A DNA stretch of 64,000 nucleotides from Patiriisocius sp047731265 (GCF_047731265.1 NZ_CP159835.1:2976001-3040000); one strand, 5' to 3'; shown: positions 17,664-27,170, counted from the stretch's first letter. The notes: generated by a model not told the origin, from the letters alone. A program made the numbers and translations.

Positions 17664-18209
17664 ATGAAATTATTTTTAACCCATATAATAGCGTTTCTTT
17701 CTATTTGTTCGTTTGGTCAAACCGTCTCAGATAGGACCATTACAATCGACCCCAACCTATCTGTTCAAAATTATGAACATTTCAAAAGGTTAACTCTAAA
17801 TTCTCCCGATTCACCCATTGAATACTTGGATGGATTTAAATTTGAATGGGGTTATACCTACAAAGTAAGTGTTAGAGAAACAAAACTAAGGTCAACCTTG
17901 TCTGATGGGACACAATATGATTATGTATTAAATCATATCATTTCTAAAACCAAGGTGTCTGACACAACTCAATTTAAATTATTTCTTGACCCATCAAGAT
18001 ACTATCATAAAGTTGATTCAAGGGAGCAACTAATGAACATCACCTTAAAACTAATTAATGATAATATATATCTTTATTTTGATAACGTTGAAATTGAAGT
18101 TCCCGATCATTTAAAAATAATATTTAATGAGATTGTAGCGGGTAAAACATCAAGACTAGGACATTTCATTTTTATCAATGAAAAACGCATTAGACTTGTA
18201 CATTTATGA
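17664..18209 (+). CDS. DUF4377-domain secreted protein
   Basis: 181 residues with a signal peptide (IIAFLSICSFG, cleavage near FGQ). The central part, DGFKFEWGYTYKVSVRETKL followed by DGTQYDYVLNHIISKTKV (about residues 51-100), matches the DUF4377 pattern found in Bacteroidota lipoproteins and in META-domain proteins. The C-terminal ~60 residues have no known family. Exported protein of unknown function; first gene of a decayed stretch whose cassette borders can no longer be read. Confidence 0.7.
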   Translation: MKLFLTHIIAFLSICSFGQTVSDRTITIDPNLSVQNYEHFKRLTLNSPDSPIEYLDGFKFEWGYTYKVSVRETKLRSTLSDGTQYDYVLNHIISKTKVSDTTQFKLFLDPSRYYHKVDSREQLMNITLKLINDNIYLYFDNVEIEVPDHLKIIFNEIVAGKTSRLGHFIFINEKRIRLVHL

Positions 18210-18288
18210 ATACTAATCCTAACAAAACCTAAACGGTATTAAATTGCAGTTTAGCCAAATGTTACAATCAATTAGAATAACTCCACAA

Positions 18289-18318
18289 AAAAACCACGGA
18301 TTTTAATCGGTGGTTTTA
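18289..18318. terminator. Bidirectional terminator between convergent genes
   Basis: AAAACCAC-loop-GTGGTTTT with A and T tracts on both sides, placed between the + strand gene ending 18209 and the - strand gene ending 18345. Confidence 0.65.
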
Positions 18319-18344
18319 AATATTAAAGCAGTGTAGTATTTGAT

Positions 18345-18827
18345 TTATTGCTTCCTTAAATGAATATACTTTACATCACATTCACCTAGTTGTAAAAACG
18401 AATTCATTGCATTCCCATAGTTTTGAATGGTAATTTCATTTTTATCTAGTGTACCTTCCAATCCTATTGGTAATGAAATATTTTGATCAATAGGTTCACT
18501 GTTTTCATCCAATGCACCATAATACTCACTCCATTCTATTCCATTAAGTAGTACGTTATAGGTGTCATCTTCTTTATTTGCTTCTATTGAAATTTTCCCT
18601 GTCAAACTTCTTGTTGGAGTCTTAAGTTTATACCCGTAATATTCGATTTCGTTAGTTATTACTAGAGTCAAATCGCATTTAGATAATGTATCGCTAAATG
18701 AATAGTCACCTTCAATGTCAAATAAAAGCTTCTCTGTACTCGAAGAATTTTCAATTTTCTTCTTTTCAGAATTCTGACAAGAAGTTAAAAATAAAGTCAA
18801 TAATAAAGTTTGTATTATTCTTTTCAT
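18345..18827 (-). CDS. Lipoprotein of unknown function
   Basis: 160 residues. Lipoprotein signal with lipobox LTSC at residues 14-17, then a Ser/Glu/Lys-rich linker and a compact beta-rich domain (YSFSDTLSKCDLTLVITN, SLTGKISIEANKED, GLEGTLDKNEITIQNYG) with two further Cys residues that could form a disulphide. No family recognised. One of only two intact genes in the array on the minus strand, transcribed away from the following tandem-duplicated gene's 3' end with a 160-base gap. Confidence 0.7.
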   Translation of the reverse strand: MKRIIQTLLLTLFLTSCQNSEKKKIENSSSTEKLLFDIEGDYSFSDTLSKCDLTLVITNEIEYYGYKLKTPTRSLTGKISIEANKEDDTYNVLLNGIEWSEYYGALDENSEPIDQNISLPIGLEGTLDKNEITIQNYGNAMNSFLQLGECDVKYIHLRKQ

Positions 18828-18988
18828 AGTATAGTTTTTGTGAAATTATGTACCATTGGAATGTGTACGTCTACATTGATTATTTAATAACAGCAAACTA
18901 AGAGCATAATAGAGCATCATTTAGTCGTGTCAGGTTTACTTATAACAAGTTATTTATATTCTACAGGATCTATCCCTGCGTATGGCAA

Positions 18989-20296
18989 TTACTTAATCGT
19001 ATACTTCCTAGTAGGAAGGGTAACGATATCATCTGTGTTGGCAAATTTATCGCCCAATTTATTCTTTAGGTTAGTATCAATTCCAGGATGTCCAGAATAA
19101 CCTAGGTAGCCAACATAAGATTCAATAAAAAAGGATTGGTCATTTAACCATACAATATTTTTAACGTAAAGCATTTCTCTATCTCCAACGTCGACGCCTT
19201 CAAACAATTGATCCATATCGATGGACACGTATTTCAAAGATTCAACATTAAGCAGAACAATGCTGTATGTTCCAGATCCAGCGTAGGTATCAACATTATC
19301 AAGTATCACGTATTTGCCGTTTTCTGACCAGTAGTTTTTAAGAGGCGACAAGTAGACCCCTTCAACTGTTTTGCTTGACAAAGCAGATTTTATAATGATT
19401 TTATTACTAGTCGGATCAATTGGTTCAGATATAAGCTCAACAGACCCATCAGGGCTTTTATTTCCGGAATAAACAAATCTCTCTAACGGTTCCTTCATTA
19501 TGCTTGACTCTAAGCTAAACATGCTATTCGCTTTATTCTTGTTAGAAACTTTTTCAATTAGTTCTGCCTCCTGAATTGTTTTAACCGTTCCCATTGGACC
19601 GTCCTGATAAAGCGGTCGCTCTTCAAATGAATAACTAATCGTGAACCACTTACCCTGTAGTTCTTTTGCTGATCCCCAACCCTGGTTATCAGTATTCATT
19701 TCTGCCTCATCTAGGAGTCTTGAAAATTCAAAGTTTTTTGAATTAGACCTCGAAAAGTCCCAATAATTTCCTGAAACGTCTTCAAAAGTATAGTGTGAAG
19801 CATCGCCTAGGTGAAAATCAATGAATTTAGCTTCAATGGTTAAAAGGGCTTCTTCTTTTTCAATTAGTTCTGCCTCCTGAATTGTTTTAACCGTTCCCAT
19901 TGGACCGTCCTGATAAAGCGGTCGTTCTTCAAATGAATAACTAATCGTGAACCACTTACCCTGTAGTTCTTTTGCTGATCCCCAACCCTGGTTATCAGTA
20001 TTCATTTCTGCCTCATCTAAGAGTCTTGAAAATTCAAAGTTTTTTGAATTAGACCTCGAAAAGTCCCAATAATTTCCTGAAACGTCTTCAAAAGTGTAGT
20101 GTGAAGCATCGCCTAGGTGAAAATCAATGAATTTAGCTTCAATGGTTAAAAGGGCTTCTTCTTTTTCGGTTTGGTTGTTTACTACATTATCACTACTGTC
20201 TCTCATCACAGCTTGGCGACCCATCTTTTCTGGGGATTGAGCAAATGTTGTTGCCGTTATTAATAGCGTTACAAAAAATGTGAATACTTTTTTCAT
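18989..20296 (-). CDS. Secreted protein with a perfect 102-residue internal duplication
   Basis: 435 residues with a signal peptide (FFVTLLITATTFA, cleavage near FAQ). Residues ~44-145 and ~146-247 are identical copies of a 102-residue unit beginning EKEEALLTIEAKF and containing YTFEDVSGNYWDFSRSN and LQGKWFTISYSFEERP. This unit looks like a small OB/SH3-type beta domain. The remaining ~180 residues (GVYLSPLKNYWSENGKYVIL) are a separate beta domain. At DNA level the two 306-base units differ at only three positions, all synonymous, so the duplication is recent. Minus-strand gene inside an otherwise + strand array; function unknown. Confidence 0.8.
   Translation of the reverse strand: MKKVFTFFVTLLITATTFAQSPEKMGRQAVMRDSSDNVVNNQTEKEEALLTIEAKFIDFHLGDASHYTFEDVSGNYWDFSRSNSKNFEFSRLLDEAEMNTDNQGWGSAKELQGKWFTISYSFEERPLYQDGPMGTVKTIQEAELIEKEEALLTIEAKFIDFHLGDASHYTFEDVSGNYWDFSRSNSKNFEFSRLLDEAEMNTDNQGWGSAKELQGKWFTISYSFEERPLYQDGPMGTVKTIQEAELIEKVSNKNKANSMFSLESSIMKEPLERFVYSGNKSPDGSVELISEPIDPTSNKIIIKSALSSKTVEGVYLSPLKNYWSENGKYVILDNVDTYAGSGTYSIVLLNVESLKYVSIDMDQLFEGVDVGDREMLYVKNIVWLNDQSFFIESYVGYLGYSGHPGIDTNLKNKLGDKFANTDDIVTLPTRKYTIK
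19550..20161 (-). repeat. Recent 306-base in-frame tandem duplication (2 units)
   Basis: Units 19550-19855 and 19856-20161 share 303 of 306 bases by eye (differences near 19619/19925, 19719/20025 and 19793/20099). Period is a multiple of three, keeping the frame. Either a real duplication polymorphism or an unequal recombination product. Confidence 0.9.
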
Positions 20297-20572
20297 TGGT
20301 GTTAGTTTTTAATGATTAATGCTAATTTTTACATTGTTTTTTTTAGCTAATTAAAAGATATAGTTTAAACACAGAGTGTATCGATGAAGTGTATATAATG
20401 GGAAAATTTATTTTATACACAACGCCATTTCTTAAAATTTTATTTTTCGATTTACATTGATATTAATGTGAATCCTGCCAAAAAATATAATTTATGCTTT
20501 TAATAGATATAACTAAAATCAACCCTATTAAAGAGTCAAGATCGCAGCATAGCCTAGGATTACAAAAAGCTA
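20297..20572. other. AT-rich non-coding stretch with an attC right-arm fragment
   Basis: No gene seen. TTTATACACAACGCC around 20411-20427 resembles the right arm of class A and B sites but has no left partner; otherwise nothing recognisable. Confidence 0.35.
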
Positions 20573-20785
20573 ATCTAACACTTATTTATCTAAAAATTAC
20601 ATTTAAATTTTAGACGAATAAAAAATTCAAATAGAAAGAAAGAAATCAATAAATAATGGTAGCAATAGGTGTGAAAAATGCTCAGTTTAGTCCTTAAAAA
20701 AAAGTGTGTGTTCGCTTGTACTATTATCTTATTTTCCTGCGGAAAATCATCACAAAAAAACCACATATTATATACATTTAACGTT
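20573..20785 (+). other. Degenerate attC-like site 10
   Basis: ATCTAAC (20573-20579) fits RYYYAAC, ATTTTCC-TGC-GGAAAAT (20732-20748) is a class A-like central hairpin, and TATATACATTTAACGTTGG closes at 20783. The left arm is poorly conserved. The start it produces, GTTGGCAAA at 20783, pairs perfectly with TTTGCCAAC at 21434. Confidence 0.5.
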
Positions 20786-20821
20786 GGCAAACATTAAAAT
20801 TAAAACTAAAACAATTGAGAT

Positions 20822-21154
20822 ATGAAAAATCTACTACGCTCCCTATTGTTAATCTTCAGATTAAACCAAGTTCATGCACAGGTAATTAAGACATCTGTGA
20901 ACGGTTAATGGTCAAATGAATATTAGCTAGATTGTACTGTTATTAAAAAAGCGGTGGATGGTGAATGAGTGCACCAAATGTGGATTGATGGCGCAGTAGT
21001 GAAACTGGCGCAATATGGTGAATGGGTGAACAAATATTGGATTGACGGCGATGTTGTGAAATAAGCGATCAATGGGGAATGGCAAAACGAAATGTGGGTA
21101 GATAGAGATGTAATTAAGACACCTAAAAATGTTGAGTGGGTGAACTTTGCCTGA
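20822..21154 (+). pseudogene. Decayed repeat protein (five ~20-residue W-containing repeats)
   Basis: The frame from the ATG at 20822 starts with a signal-like peptide (LLRSLLLIFRLNQVHA) and then repeats a 20-residue (60-base) unit of the form VVKxAxxGEWVNxYWIDGD five times. Four in-frame stops (TAA, TAG, TGA, TAA) interrupt it, but there is no frameshift over 111 codons. At least one stop is a plain TGG to TGA change at a conserved Trp. The repeat resembles MORN-like or WG-type short repeats but I cannot assign it. The cassette still has perfect pairing ends (20783 and 21434), so the payload died after capture. Confidence 0.7.
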
Positions 21155-21330
21155 ATCCAAGAAGATGTCAGTTTAATGTCCCTAGCGGTAATAATGGATG
21201 ATTGGAATTGATAAATTTGAACGGGCTATTTAATACTTTGACTTATTTAAGTCCGGCTGATTGCCCCTACACTCTCTTTTGCTTTTTCCGATTATGTACT
21301 AAAACGAACTGTTTTAATAGGAATCATACT

Positions 21331-21395
21331 TAAGATGTATAAAACAATAGGGCAATTGTAACTTAACTCAATGTTTCAAGTACTTTTGCAAGACC
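21331..21395 (+). other. Left half of a class B attC-like site
   Basis: ATGTATAAAACAATAGGGC through CAATGTTTCAAGTACTTTTG matches the left half of sites 6, 16 and 17; the right half is absent. It is replaced by CCGTTAGCAAACAATGC and then TTTGCCAAC. Confidence 0.6.
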
Positions 21396-21443
21396 GTTAG
21401 CAAACAATGCTAAAACAGGAAATTAAATAAACGTTTGCCAACA

Positions 21444-21827
21444 ATGGACACAGAAAACGATTACGAAAACAAGTCTACTGATAAACTTAAGCTCGCCGAT
21501 GAATTCTCGGATGCTACGCTCAAGCCCAAGGCGAACGAAGAGCAGATTGAAGAAAAATCTGCTAAAAAAGTCAAAAGGAAAGCTACTGAAGAACAACTAA
21601 ATCATCCCTTGCATGGAGTGAAACTGGCCGAAATTTTAGAAAGTCTAGTGGACCATTATGGTTGGCCGTACCTAGCAGACCGTGTCAACATACGCTGTTT
21701 TATGAACAATCCTACAATGAAATCAAGCCTCGGGTTTTTAAGAAAAATGACTTGGGCTCGAGAGCATGTTGAGGATATTTATATGGATATGCTGGAAGAA
21801 GAAAATAAAAAAGCAAAGGTAAAATAA
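21444..21827 (+). CDS. VF530-family (DUF2132) DNA-binding protein
   Basis: 127 residues; the ATG at 21444 is preferred over an in-frame TTG at 21435 that lies in the site. The first ~55 residues are a charged, disordered tail. Residues ~56-120 are the VF530 domain: HPLHGVKLAEILESLVDHYG, then LADRVNIRCF, then NNPTMKSSLGFLRK and TWAREHVEDIY. VF530 from Vibrio fischeri has a helical DNA-binding fold; the biological role is unknown. The family is common and chromosomal in marine bacteria, so its place between decayed cassettes is unusual. Confidence 0.88.
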   Translation: MDTENDYENKSTDKLKLADEFSDATLKPKANEEQIEEKSAKKVKRKATEEQLNHPLHGVKLAEILESLVDHYGWPYLADRVNIRCFMNNPTMKSSLGFLRKMTWAREHVEDIYMDMLEEENKKAKVK

Positions 21828-22206
21828 AATTGCTACCAACAAAATCTAAAGCACACCACCTAACCTACTAAACCGTTTCTCCGCGCCCTAGACAGAAGGC
21901 TACAATACAGTTTGGACCCTATATAACTTCGGAAATTGTAAGGGCTTAAACCCTGTTAAAATACAAAACACTTTGTACATGAGTGCTGTTATTAAAATGA
22001 TCAGTTATTAAAATGATCAATTGATGGCTAAGTATGAAGGAATGAGATACTATTATGCCCTTGACAGCTTTTCCTTTTTTGCACACTTTGATATATGTAA
22101 CTAGGAGTTTTGAACATAATAAAGATAAAACGCTTTACTCTTCAAAGCTAAGCCTACGTAAGTTTTCATCTTATGGTAACAAACAGGAAAATACCTAAAA
22201 TACGCT
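21828..22206. other. Non-coding stretch with a 16-base exact tandem repeat
   Basis: No gene or intact site is seen. The only structure is GTTATTAAAATGATCA repeated exactly at 21988-22003 and 22004-22019. The last ~65 bases hold the damaged 5' end of the DUF6090 gene that follows (stops and a lost base before the GGAAAATAC-CTAAAATACG homology). Confidence 0.5.
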
Positions 22207-22818
22207 ATGGGTGAAATTATACTTGTGGTTATAGGAATTTTAATGGCGTTACAGATTAATAATTGGAACGAATCCAGAAAGCAATCCACATCAGAAAAGG
22301 AATTTATATCGAGTGTAAAAAATGACCTAAAACAAGATAAAGTTTTTATTCAATTGATAGTAGAACTTATAGAATCAAGAATTGAAGCTTATAAAGTCCT
22401 AAATAGTGACTTGCCGAATTTATATGATAATGACAGAAATTTATTAGATTCCATATTTCATAATTACTTTAAAAGTCAACGCACATTTTATCCAATATCG
22501 GGCTCTTATAAATCAACCGCTTCAGGAAATCAAATTACTGTCTTTAGAAATAAAGAATTAATTCAAAAGATTATTAAATTATATAATTCAACTTATGATA
22601 GACTAATTGATAACGGTCAAATTTTGGACGAAAGATGGGCTTTCTTAAGTAAAAAATAAAGCTACGAGAGAAGAACTGGACACTTTCGAGAAATGAAACC
22701 TGAACAATTGACTGAATTTCTTGATAACTTATATTTTCATTATGTGCAAATAGAATGGTATCTAAACCAGTTAAAGTTAGCCACAACCGAAATTGATAAA
22801 ATAATTGCAGAAAAATAA
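22207..22818 (+). pseudogene. DUF6090-family membrane protein, broken
   Basis: Closely related to the intact genes at 32123 and 32995. The N-terminal ~25 residues are destroyed (the homologous KYLKYAMGEIILVVIGIL begins just upstream, preceded by an in-frame TAA), and an in-frame TAA at 22657 cuts off the last ~53 residues, which continue in the same frame (EMKPEQLTEFLDNLYFHY) to 22818. The remaining frame keeps the single membrane helix and the NNWNESRK anchor. The cassette ended at GTGTACAAC (22836), where an IS110 remnant interrupts the site. Confidence 0.85.
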
Positions 22819-22877
22819 GGCAAAAAAAATAACCAGTGTACAACAAAGTACTGTGGTAAAAAACAAGTAAAAATGCC

Positions 22878-23050
22878 TTAATTTTTCACTAAAGTACTTC
22901 TGTAAGTATCCTCATCTACTAATCCTGCTTTTGCAATTGCAAAAGCTTGTTTTAATAGCTTATTATAAACCGTAATTAATGCTGGTTTTTTACTTTTTCC
23001 TTTGGCGACAATAGGCTCATAAAGCGCTCTGCACCTTTTTTTTGTATGTT
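22878..23050 (-). pseudogene. IS110-family transposase, C-terminal fragment
   Basis: About 55 residues: CRALYEPIVA, KGKSKKPALITVYNKLLKQ, then AFAIAKAGLVDEDTYRS. A poly-A length change near the junction puts KTYKKK out of frame. Truncated at the same place as the fragment at 6129-6302. Confidence 0.82.
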
Positions 23051-23051
23051 T

Positions 23052-23480
23052 TGACCCCTACAAACCAACTGCTGTAAAATTTAAATAAAAGCAAGCCAAA
23101 ATCAGGTATTTATACCTATTGACATTAAACTCCGATGCTTCTATATTTACGAATACACAACCTCTTTTATGATCCAGCATACAAGAAACACGAACCAAAA
23201 GCTGGAACACTACCATTACCTCAAGCGGTAAACTAAAGAGTGTTTTAGAAAGGCTGGGGGAGTGCTTAGTAAATAAATTAGTTCTTTACCATCGCCTGTA
23301 AAAAATAATTAGCGTGAATACGGGAAACCGTAATAAAACAAATAGCATAAAGAGTATTTTTAAACATTACAAAGCTGCAGGCACACACGTGGCACGAAAT
23401 AATTTTAATAAAAACATCATAAACCTTTTGGATTTGTGATGATATAATAGAAATAAACGTCATATGGTGTTTATATACGT
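23052..23480 (+). repeat. IS110-derived attC-associated repeat core, copy 4
   Basis: Core from CCAACTGC to TATATACGTGTT. Differences from copy 2 include loss of the TTCTATATT hairpin partner (GAATACACAACC) and GCCTGTAAAAAATAATTAGC retained. Ends at the cassette start GTTAGGTG (23481). Confidence 0.85.
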
Positions 23481-23611
23481 GTTAGGTGCAAGCTAAAAAA
23501 AAGCCAGCCGCACAAATAGCACATTTGTTTTTTGCCAACACAAAAGCCAACGCTAAAAAACAAAAGAGCTATTTTTAGCCAACGCTTACCGAGAATAATG
23601 AGAAATTAAAT

Positions 23612-26600
23612 ATGACATTAGAACAATACATTGACAACATAAATCAGAGATACAAACTCGGAAATGCAACTGAGCATACTTTTAGAGGTGATTTACAGCA
23701 ACTTATTGAAAGTTTAGTACCTGAAATCAGAGCGACAAACGAACCGAAAAGACAATCTTGCGGAGCACCCGATTACATCTTGACTAAAAAAGATATTCCT
23801 GTTGGATTTATTGAGGCAAAAGATATTGGTGACAAAGACTTAGAAGGAAAAAAGAAATCGGTAAACAAAGAACAATTTGACCGTTATAAAGCTTCCTTAA
23901 ATAATCTGATTTTTACAGATTACATAGATTTTCATTTATACAATGATGGAGAATTTGTGACCAAAATTGCTATCGCTGAGATAACTGAAAACGGAATTAT
24001 TTCAAAACCCGAAAACTTCGGAACTTTTGAAAATCTAATTAAAGATTTTACTACTCACATAGGACAAACAATAAAGAATTCAAAAAAATTGGCAGAAATG
24101 ATGGCGGGCAAAGCCCGCCTTCTTTCTGATGTTATTGAGAAATCTTTAACAAGTGATGAAGACAATTACGAGGATAGTACTTTAAAAGAGCAAATGAATG
24201 CTTTTAAAAACATCTTGATTCACGATATAACGCCAAAGGGCTTTGCTGATGTTTATGCGCAAACAATTGCTTATGGAATGTTTGCAGCTCGTTTGCACGA
24301 CCCAACTTTAGATACGTTTAGTAGACAAGAAGCAGCTGAATTAATTCCTAAATCAAATCCATTTTTACGAAAACTATTTGGCTACATAGCTGGTCCCGAT
24401 ATTGACGACAGGATTAAATGGATTGTAGATAATCTAACAGAGATATTTCTAGCTTGTAACGTTGAAGAAATTCTAAAAAATTATGGAAAGTCAACAAAAA
24501 TGGAAGACCCAATCATCCATTTTTACGAAACGTTTTTAAGTGAATACGACCCAACACAAAGAAAGACAAAAGGTGTTTGGTACACTCCAGCTCCTGTTGT
24601 AAATTTTATAGTTCGAGCTGTTGATGATATATTAAAAACCGAATTCAATTTAAAACAAGGTTTAGCTGATACCAGTAAAACAACAATCAAAGTAAAAACA
24701 GATATTCCTAATAAAAGCTTCAAAAGTGGTTATAAAGAAGTTGACCAAGAAGTACATAAAGTGCAAGTTCTTGACCCAGCAACAGGAACAGGAACTTTTC
24801 TAGCAGAAGTAATAAAACACATTAACCAAAAATTTAAAGGACAAGAAGGTATTTGGAGTGGTTATGTTGAAAATCACTTATTACCGCGATTAAATGGTTT
24901 TGAGCTTCTGATGGCAAGTTATGCAATGGCACATTTACAACTAGATTTATTACTAAAAGAAACTGGTTTTAAAGCGACCAAAAATCAACGTACAAAAATC
25001 TATCTGACCAATAGTTTGGAAGAAGCTCATCCAGACACAGGAACGCTTTTTGCCAATTGGCTTAGTAGCGAATCTAATGAAGCAAATCATATTAAACGAG
25101 ACACACCTGTAATGTGTGTTATTGGAAATCCTCCGTATAATGCAATGAGTAAAAATCAAGGCTCTTGGATTATGAAATTAATGAAGGATTATAAAATGGA
25201 ACCTGGTGGTAAAGAAAAATTAAAAGAACGTAATCCCAAAATGATTAATGATGATTACGTTAAATTCATAAGACAATCACAACATTTTATTGAAAAACAA
25301 GGTGAAGGTGTAATAGCGTTTATTAATCCACACGGTTTTTTAGATAGCGACACTTTTAGAGGTATGAGATGGCATTTATTAAAAACTTTTGATAAAATAT
25401 ACTCAATTGATTTACACGGTAATATCAAAAAAAAGTTAGTTGGAAAAGATAATAAACCAGATGAAAATGTTTTTGATATAACTCAAGGTGTTTCTGTAAA
25501 TTTCTTTATAAAAACTTCAAAAAGCGAAAAACTAGCTAAGGTTTTTTACAAGAGTGTTATAGGAAAAAGAAATGATAAATATAATTTTTTAGAAACAGAA
25601 ACTTTAAAATCAATAAACTTTGAAGAAATAGCACTTAAAAAGAATGATTATGTCTTTGTTCCTAGAAATTTAGAAGAAATTTCTAAATATGAAAAGCATA
25701 TTTCTTTAAAAGATTTGTTTAAATTTTCATCAACAGGAATGCAAACTGATAAAGATAAATTTTGTATTCAAATTGATAAAAAAGAAATTGAGAGTATTCA
25801 TTCTGATATAAATTCATTATTAGATGATGAAATTAGAGAAAAGTATACACTAGGTAAGGATTCATCAAGTTGGAATTTAAAAAAAGCAATAGATGATATT
25901 TCTAAAAACAAACCTATAAAATCGGATACTAGCAAAGTTTCTTATAGACCTTTCGATACTAGATATACTTATAATACAGGAAATAGTAATGGTTTTATGG
26001 GAAGACCTAGAGCTGATTTAATTAAACATATTGATAAAAAAGATAACATTAGTCTTATATCAATAAAAAATTCTCGTAGTAGTGATTTATGGAACTTAAT
26101 ATTTATTAGTAAGCACATCTGTACAAAGCCAACTTCAATAACATCATTAGATGCTAATTATATATTCCCTCTTTATTTATATTCTGAAACTAATGAACAA
26201 CAAGGCAGTATAGAAAAAAATCCACATAGGTTACCAAACCTAAATGAAGACATAATCAACGAAATTAAAGATAAAATAAACCTAGAGTTTACTAATGAAA
26301 AAGAGAGAGCAGAAAACACCTTTGCTCCTATTGATATTTTAGATTACATCTATGCTGTTTTACATTCAACAACTTACAGAGAAAATTACAATGAGTATTT
26401 AAAAATAGATTTTCCTAGAGTACCATATCCAAAAGACAAGAAAACCTTTTTGGAGTTAGTAAAATTGGGCGGAGAAATAAGAAAAATTCACTTATTGGAA
26501 TCTTCAAAAACAGAAAATTACATTACAAATTATCCACAAAATGGAGACAACGTAATAAGGAGAAAAATTACCAAAACGGATATTGGTTACGAACCAATTA

Positions 26601-26830
26601 ATAAAACAAAAGGGAAAGTTTGGATAAATGATGAACAATACTTTGACAATGTCCCAATAACTGCTTGGGAATTCAAAATCGGAGGTTATCAACCAGCACA
26701 AAAATGGTTAAAAGATAGAAAAGAAAGAACCTTAGAATTTGATGATATTTTACATTATCAAAAAATAATAGTCGCACTTTGTGAAACGGACAGAATAATG
26801 AAAGAAATAGACAAACTTGAAATTGAATAA
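23612..26830 (+). CDS. Single-chain Type ISP/IIG-like restriction-modification enzyme (N6-adenine)
   Basis: 1072 residues. N-terminal nuclease domain with D54 (GAPDYIL) and E68-A-K70 (GFIEAK), a PD-(D/E)xK site. A helical region follows, then an adenine N6-methyltransferase: motif I VLDPATGTGTF at ~386-396 and motif IV NPPYN at 506-510. The C-terminal ~450 residues fit the Type ISP specificity domain (SYRPFDTRYTYN, then DILDYIYAVLHS and GYQPAQKWLKDRK). No helicase domain is seen, so it is shorter than LlaBIII-type enzymes and closer to Type IIG. It would methylate host sites and cut unmethylated phage DNA. Single-gene cassette: GTTAGGTG at 23481 pairs with CACCTAAC at 26932. Confidence 0.85.
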   Translation: MTLEQYIDNINQRYKLGNATEHTFRGDLQQLIESLVPEIRATNEPKRQSCGAPDYILTKKDIPVGFIEAKDIGDKDLEGKKKSVNKEQFDRYKASLNNLIFTDYIDFHLYNDGEFVTKIAIAEITENGIISKPENFGTFENLIKDFTTHIGQTIKNSKKLAEMMAGKARLLSDVIEKSLTSDEDNYEDSTLKEQMNAFKNILIHDITPKGFADVYAQTIAYGMFAARLHDPTLDTFSRQEAAELIPKSNPFLRKLFGYIAGPDIDDRIKWIVDNLTEIFLACNVEEILKNYGKSTKMEDPIIHFYETFLSEYDPTQRKTKGVWYTPAPVVNFIVRAVDDILKTEFNLKQGLADTSKTTIKVKTDIPNKSFKSGYKEVDQEVHKVQVLDPATGTGTFLAEVIKHINQKFKGQEGIWSGYVENHLLPRLNGFELLMASYAMAHLQLDLLLKETGFKATKNQRTKIYLTNSLEEAHPDTGTLFANWLSSESNEANHIKRDTPVMCVIGNPPYNAMSKNQGSWIMKLMKDYKMEPGGKEKLKERNPKMINDDYVKFIRQSQHFIEKQGEGVIAFINPHGFLDSDTFRGMRWHLLKTFDKIYSIDLHGNIKKKLVGKDNKPDENVFDITQGVSVNFFIKTSKSEKLAKVFYKSVIGKRNDKYNFLETETLKSINFEEIALKKNDYVFVPRNLEEISKYEKHISLKDLFKFSSTGMQTDKDKFCIQIDKKEIESIHSDINSLLDDEIREKYTLGKDSSSWNLKKAIDDISKNKPIKSDTSKVSYRPFDTRYTYNTGNSNGFMGRPRADLIKHIDKKDNISLISIKNSRSSDLWNLIFISKHICTKPTSITSLDANYIFPLYLYSETNEQQGSIEKNPHRLPNLNEDIINEIKDKINLEFTNEKERAENTFAPIDILDYIYAVLHSTTYRENYNEYLKIDFPRVPYPKDKKTFLELVKLGGEIRKIHLLESSKTENYITNYPQNGDNVIRRKITKTDIGYEPINKTKGKVWINDEQYFDNVPITAWEFKIGGYQPAQKWLKDRKERTLEFDDILHYQKIIVALCETDRIMKEIDKLEIE

Positions 26831-26931
26831 AGCCAACGCAAGTTCAAGCACATTTAAAGTTTGCTCGTATCTCACAAATTTAAAAGAGCTTTCTCGCCAA
26901 CGCTAGCAAGTTTGCGGAAAGAAAAGCCAGA

Positions 26932-27124
26932 CACCTAACAATGTATAAAAAACATAGGGCGTTTGTGCTAAATCGAAAGTTCTGTGCATATTTACAAAGT
27001 CCGCTAAATATAAAATTTGGCATTTATAGAAGAAAAGTTAAAAGCAAAATATTTATATTTAGCTAAGTAATAAACCGAAACGAAAGTGCTTATCACCTGC
27101 CCTACGTTTCTTATACTTAACGTT
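26932..27124 (+). other. attC-like site 11 (class C, 193 b)
   Basis: CACCTAAC (26932-26939) and closing GTTAGGTG (27122) fit the integron consensus RYYYAAC/GTTRRRY exactly. Class C arms: AATGTATAAAAAACATAGGG and GCCCTACGTTTCTTATAC. Inside, a longer AAATATAAA..TTTATATTT pairing. Confidence 0.88.
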
Positions 27125-27170
27125 AGGTGCAAGCTGAAAAAAATATAAATTGATAATAAAACTAACCAAA

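Larger units (their letters stand above)
22845..23480 (-). mobile_element. IS110-family remnant inserted in an attC-like site (element copy 4)
   Basis: Same arrangement as 6014-6728: attC left arm GTGTACAACAAAGTACTG, then on the minus strand an IS110 transposase C-terminal fragment, then the shared repeat core, ending TATATACGTGTTAGG. Both insertions share the left junction AACAAAG-ACTG-GG, which suggests the same insertion point in the site. Confidence 0.78.

Noticed and set aside
20822..22818. Alternative genetic code because of many in-frame stops
   Set aside because: Neighbouring intact genes use TAA, TAG and TGA as normal terminators, and all three stop types occur in the broken genes.
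24098..24118. GGCGGGC-AAA-GCCCGCC hairpin as a site or terminator
   Set aside because: It lies inside the restriction-modification coding frame (MAGKARLLSD) without T tract or cassette boundary; probably a chance or REP-like palindrome.
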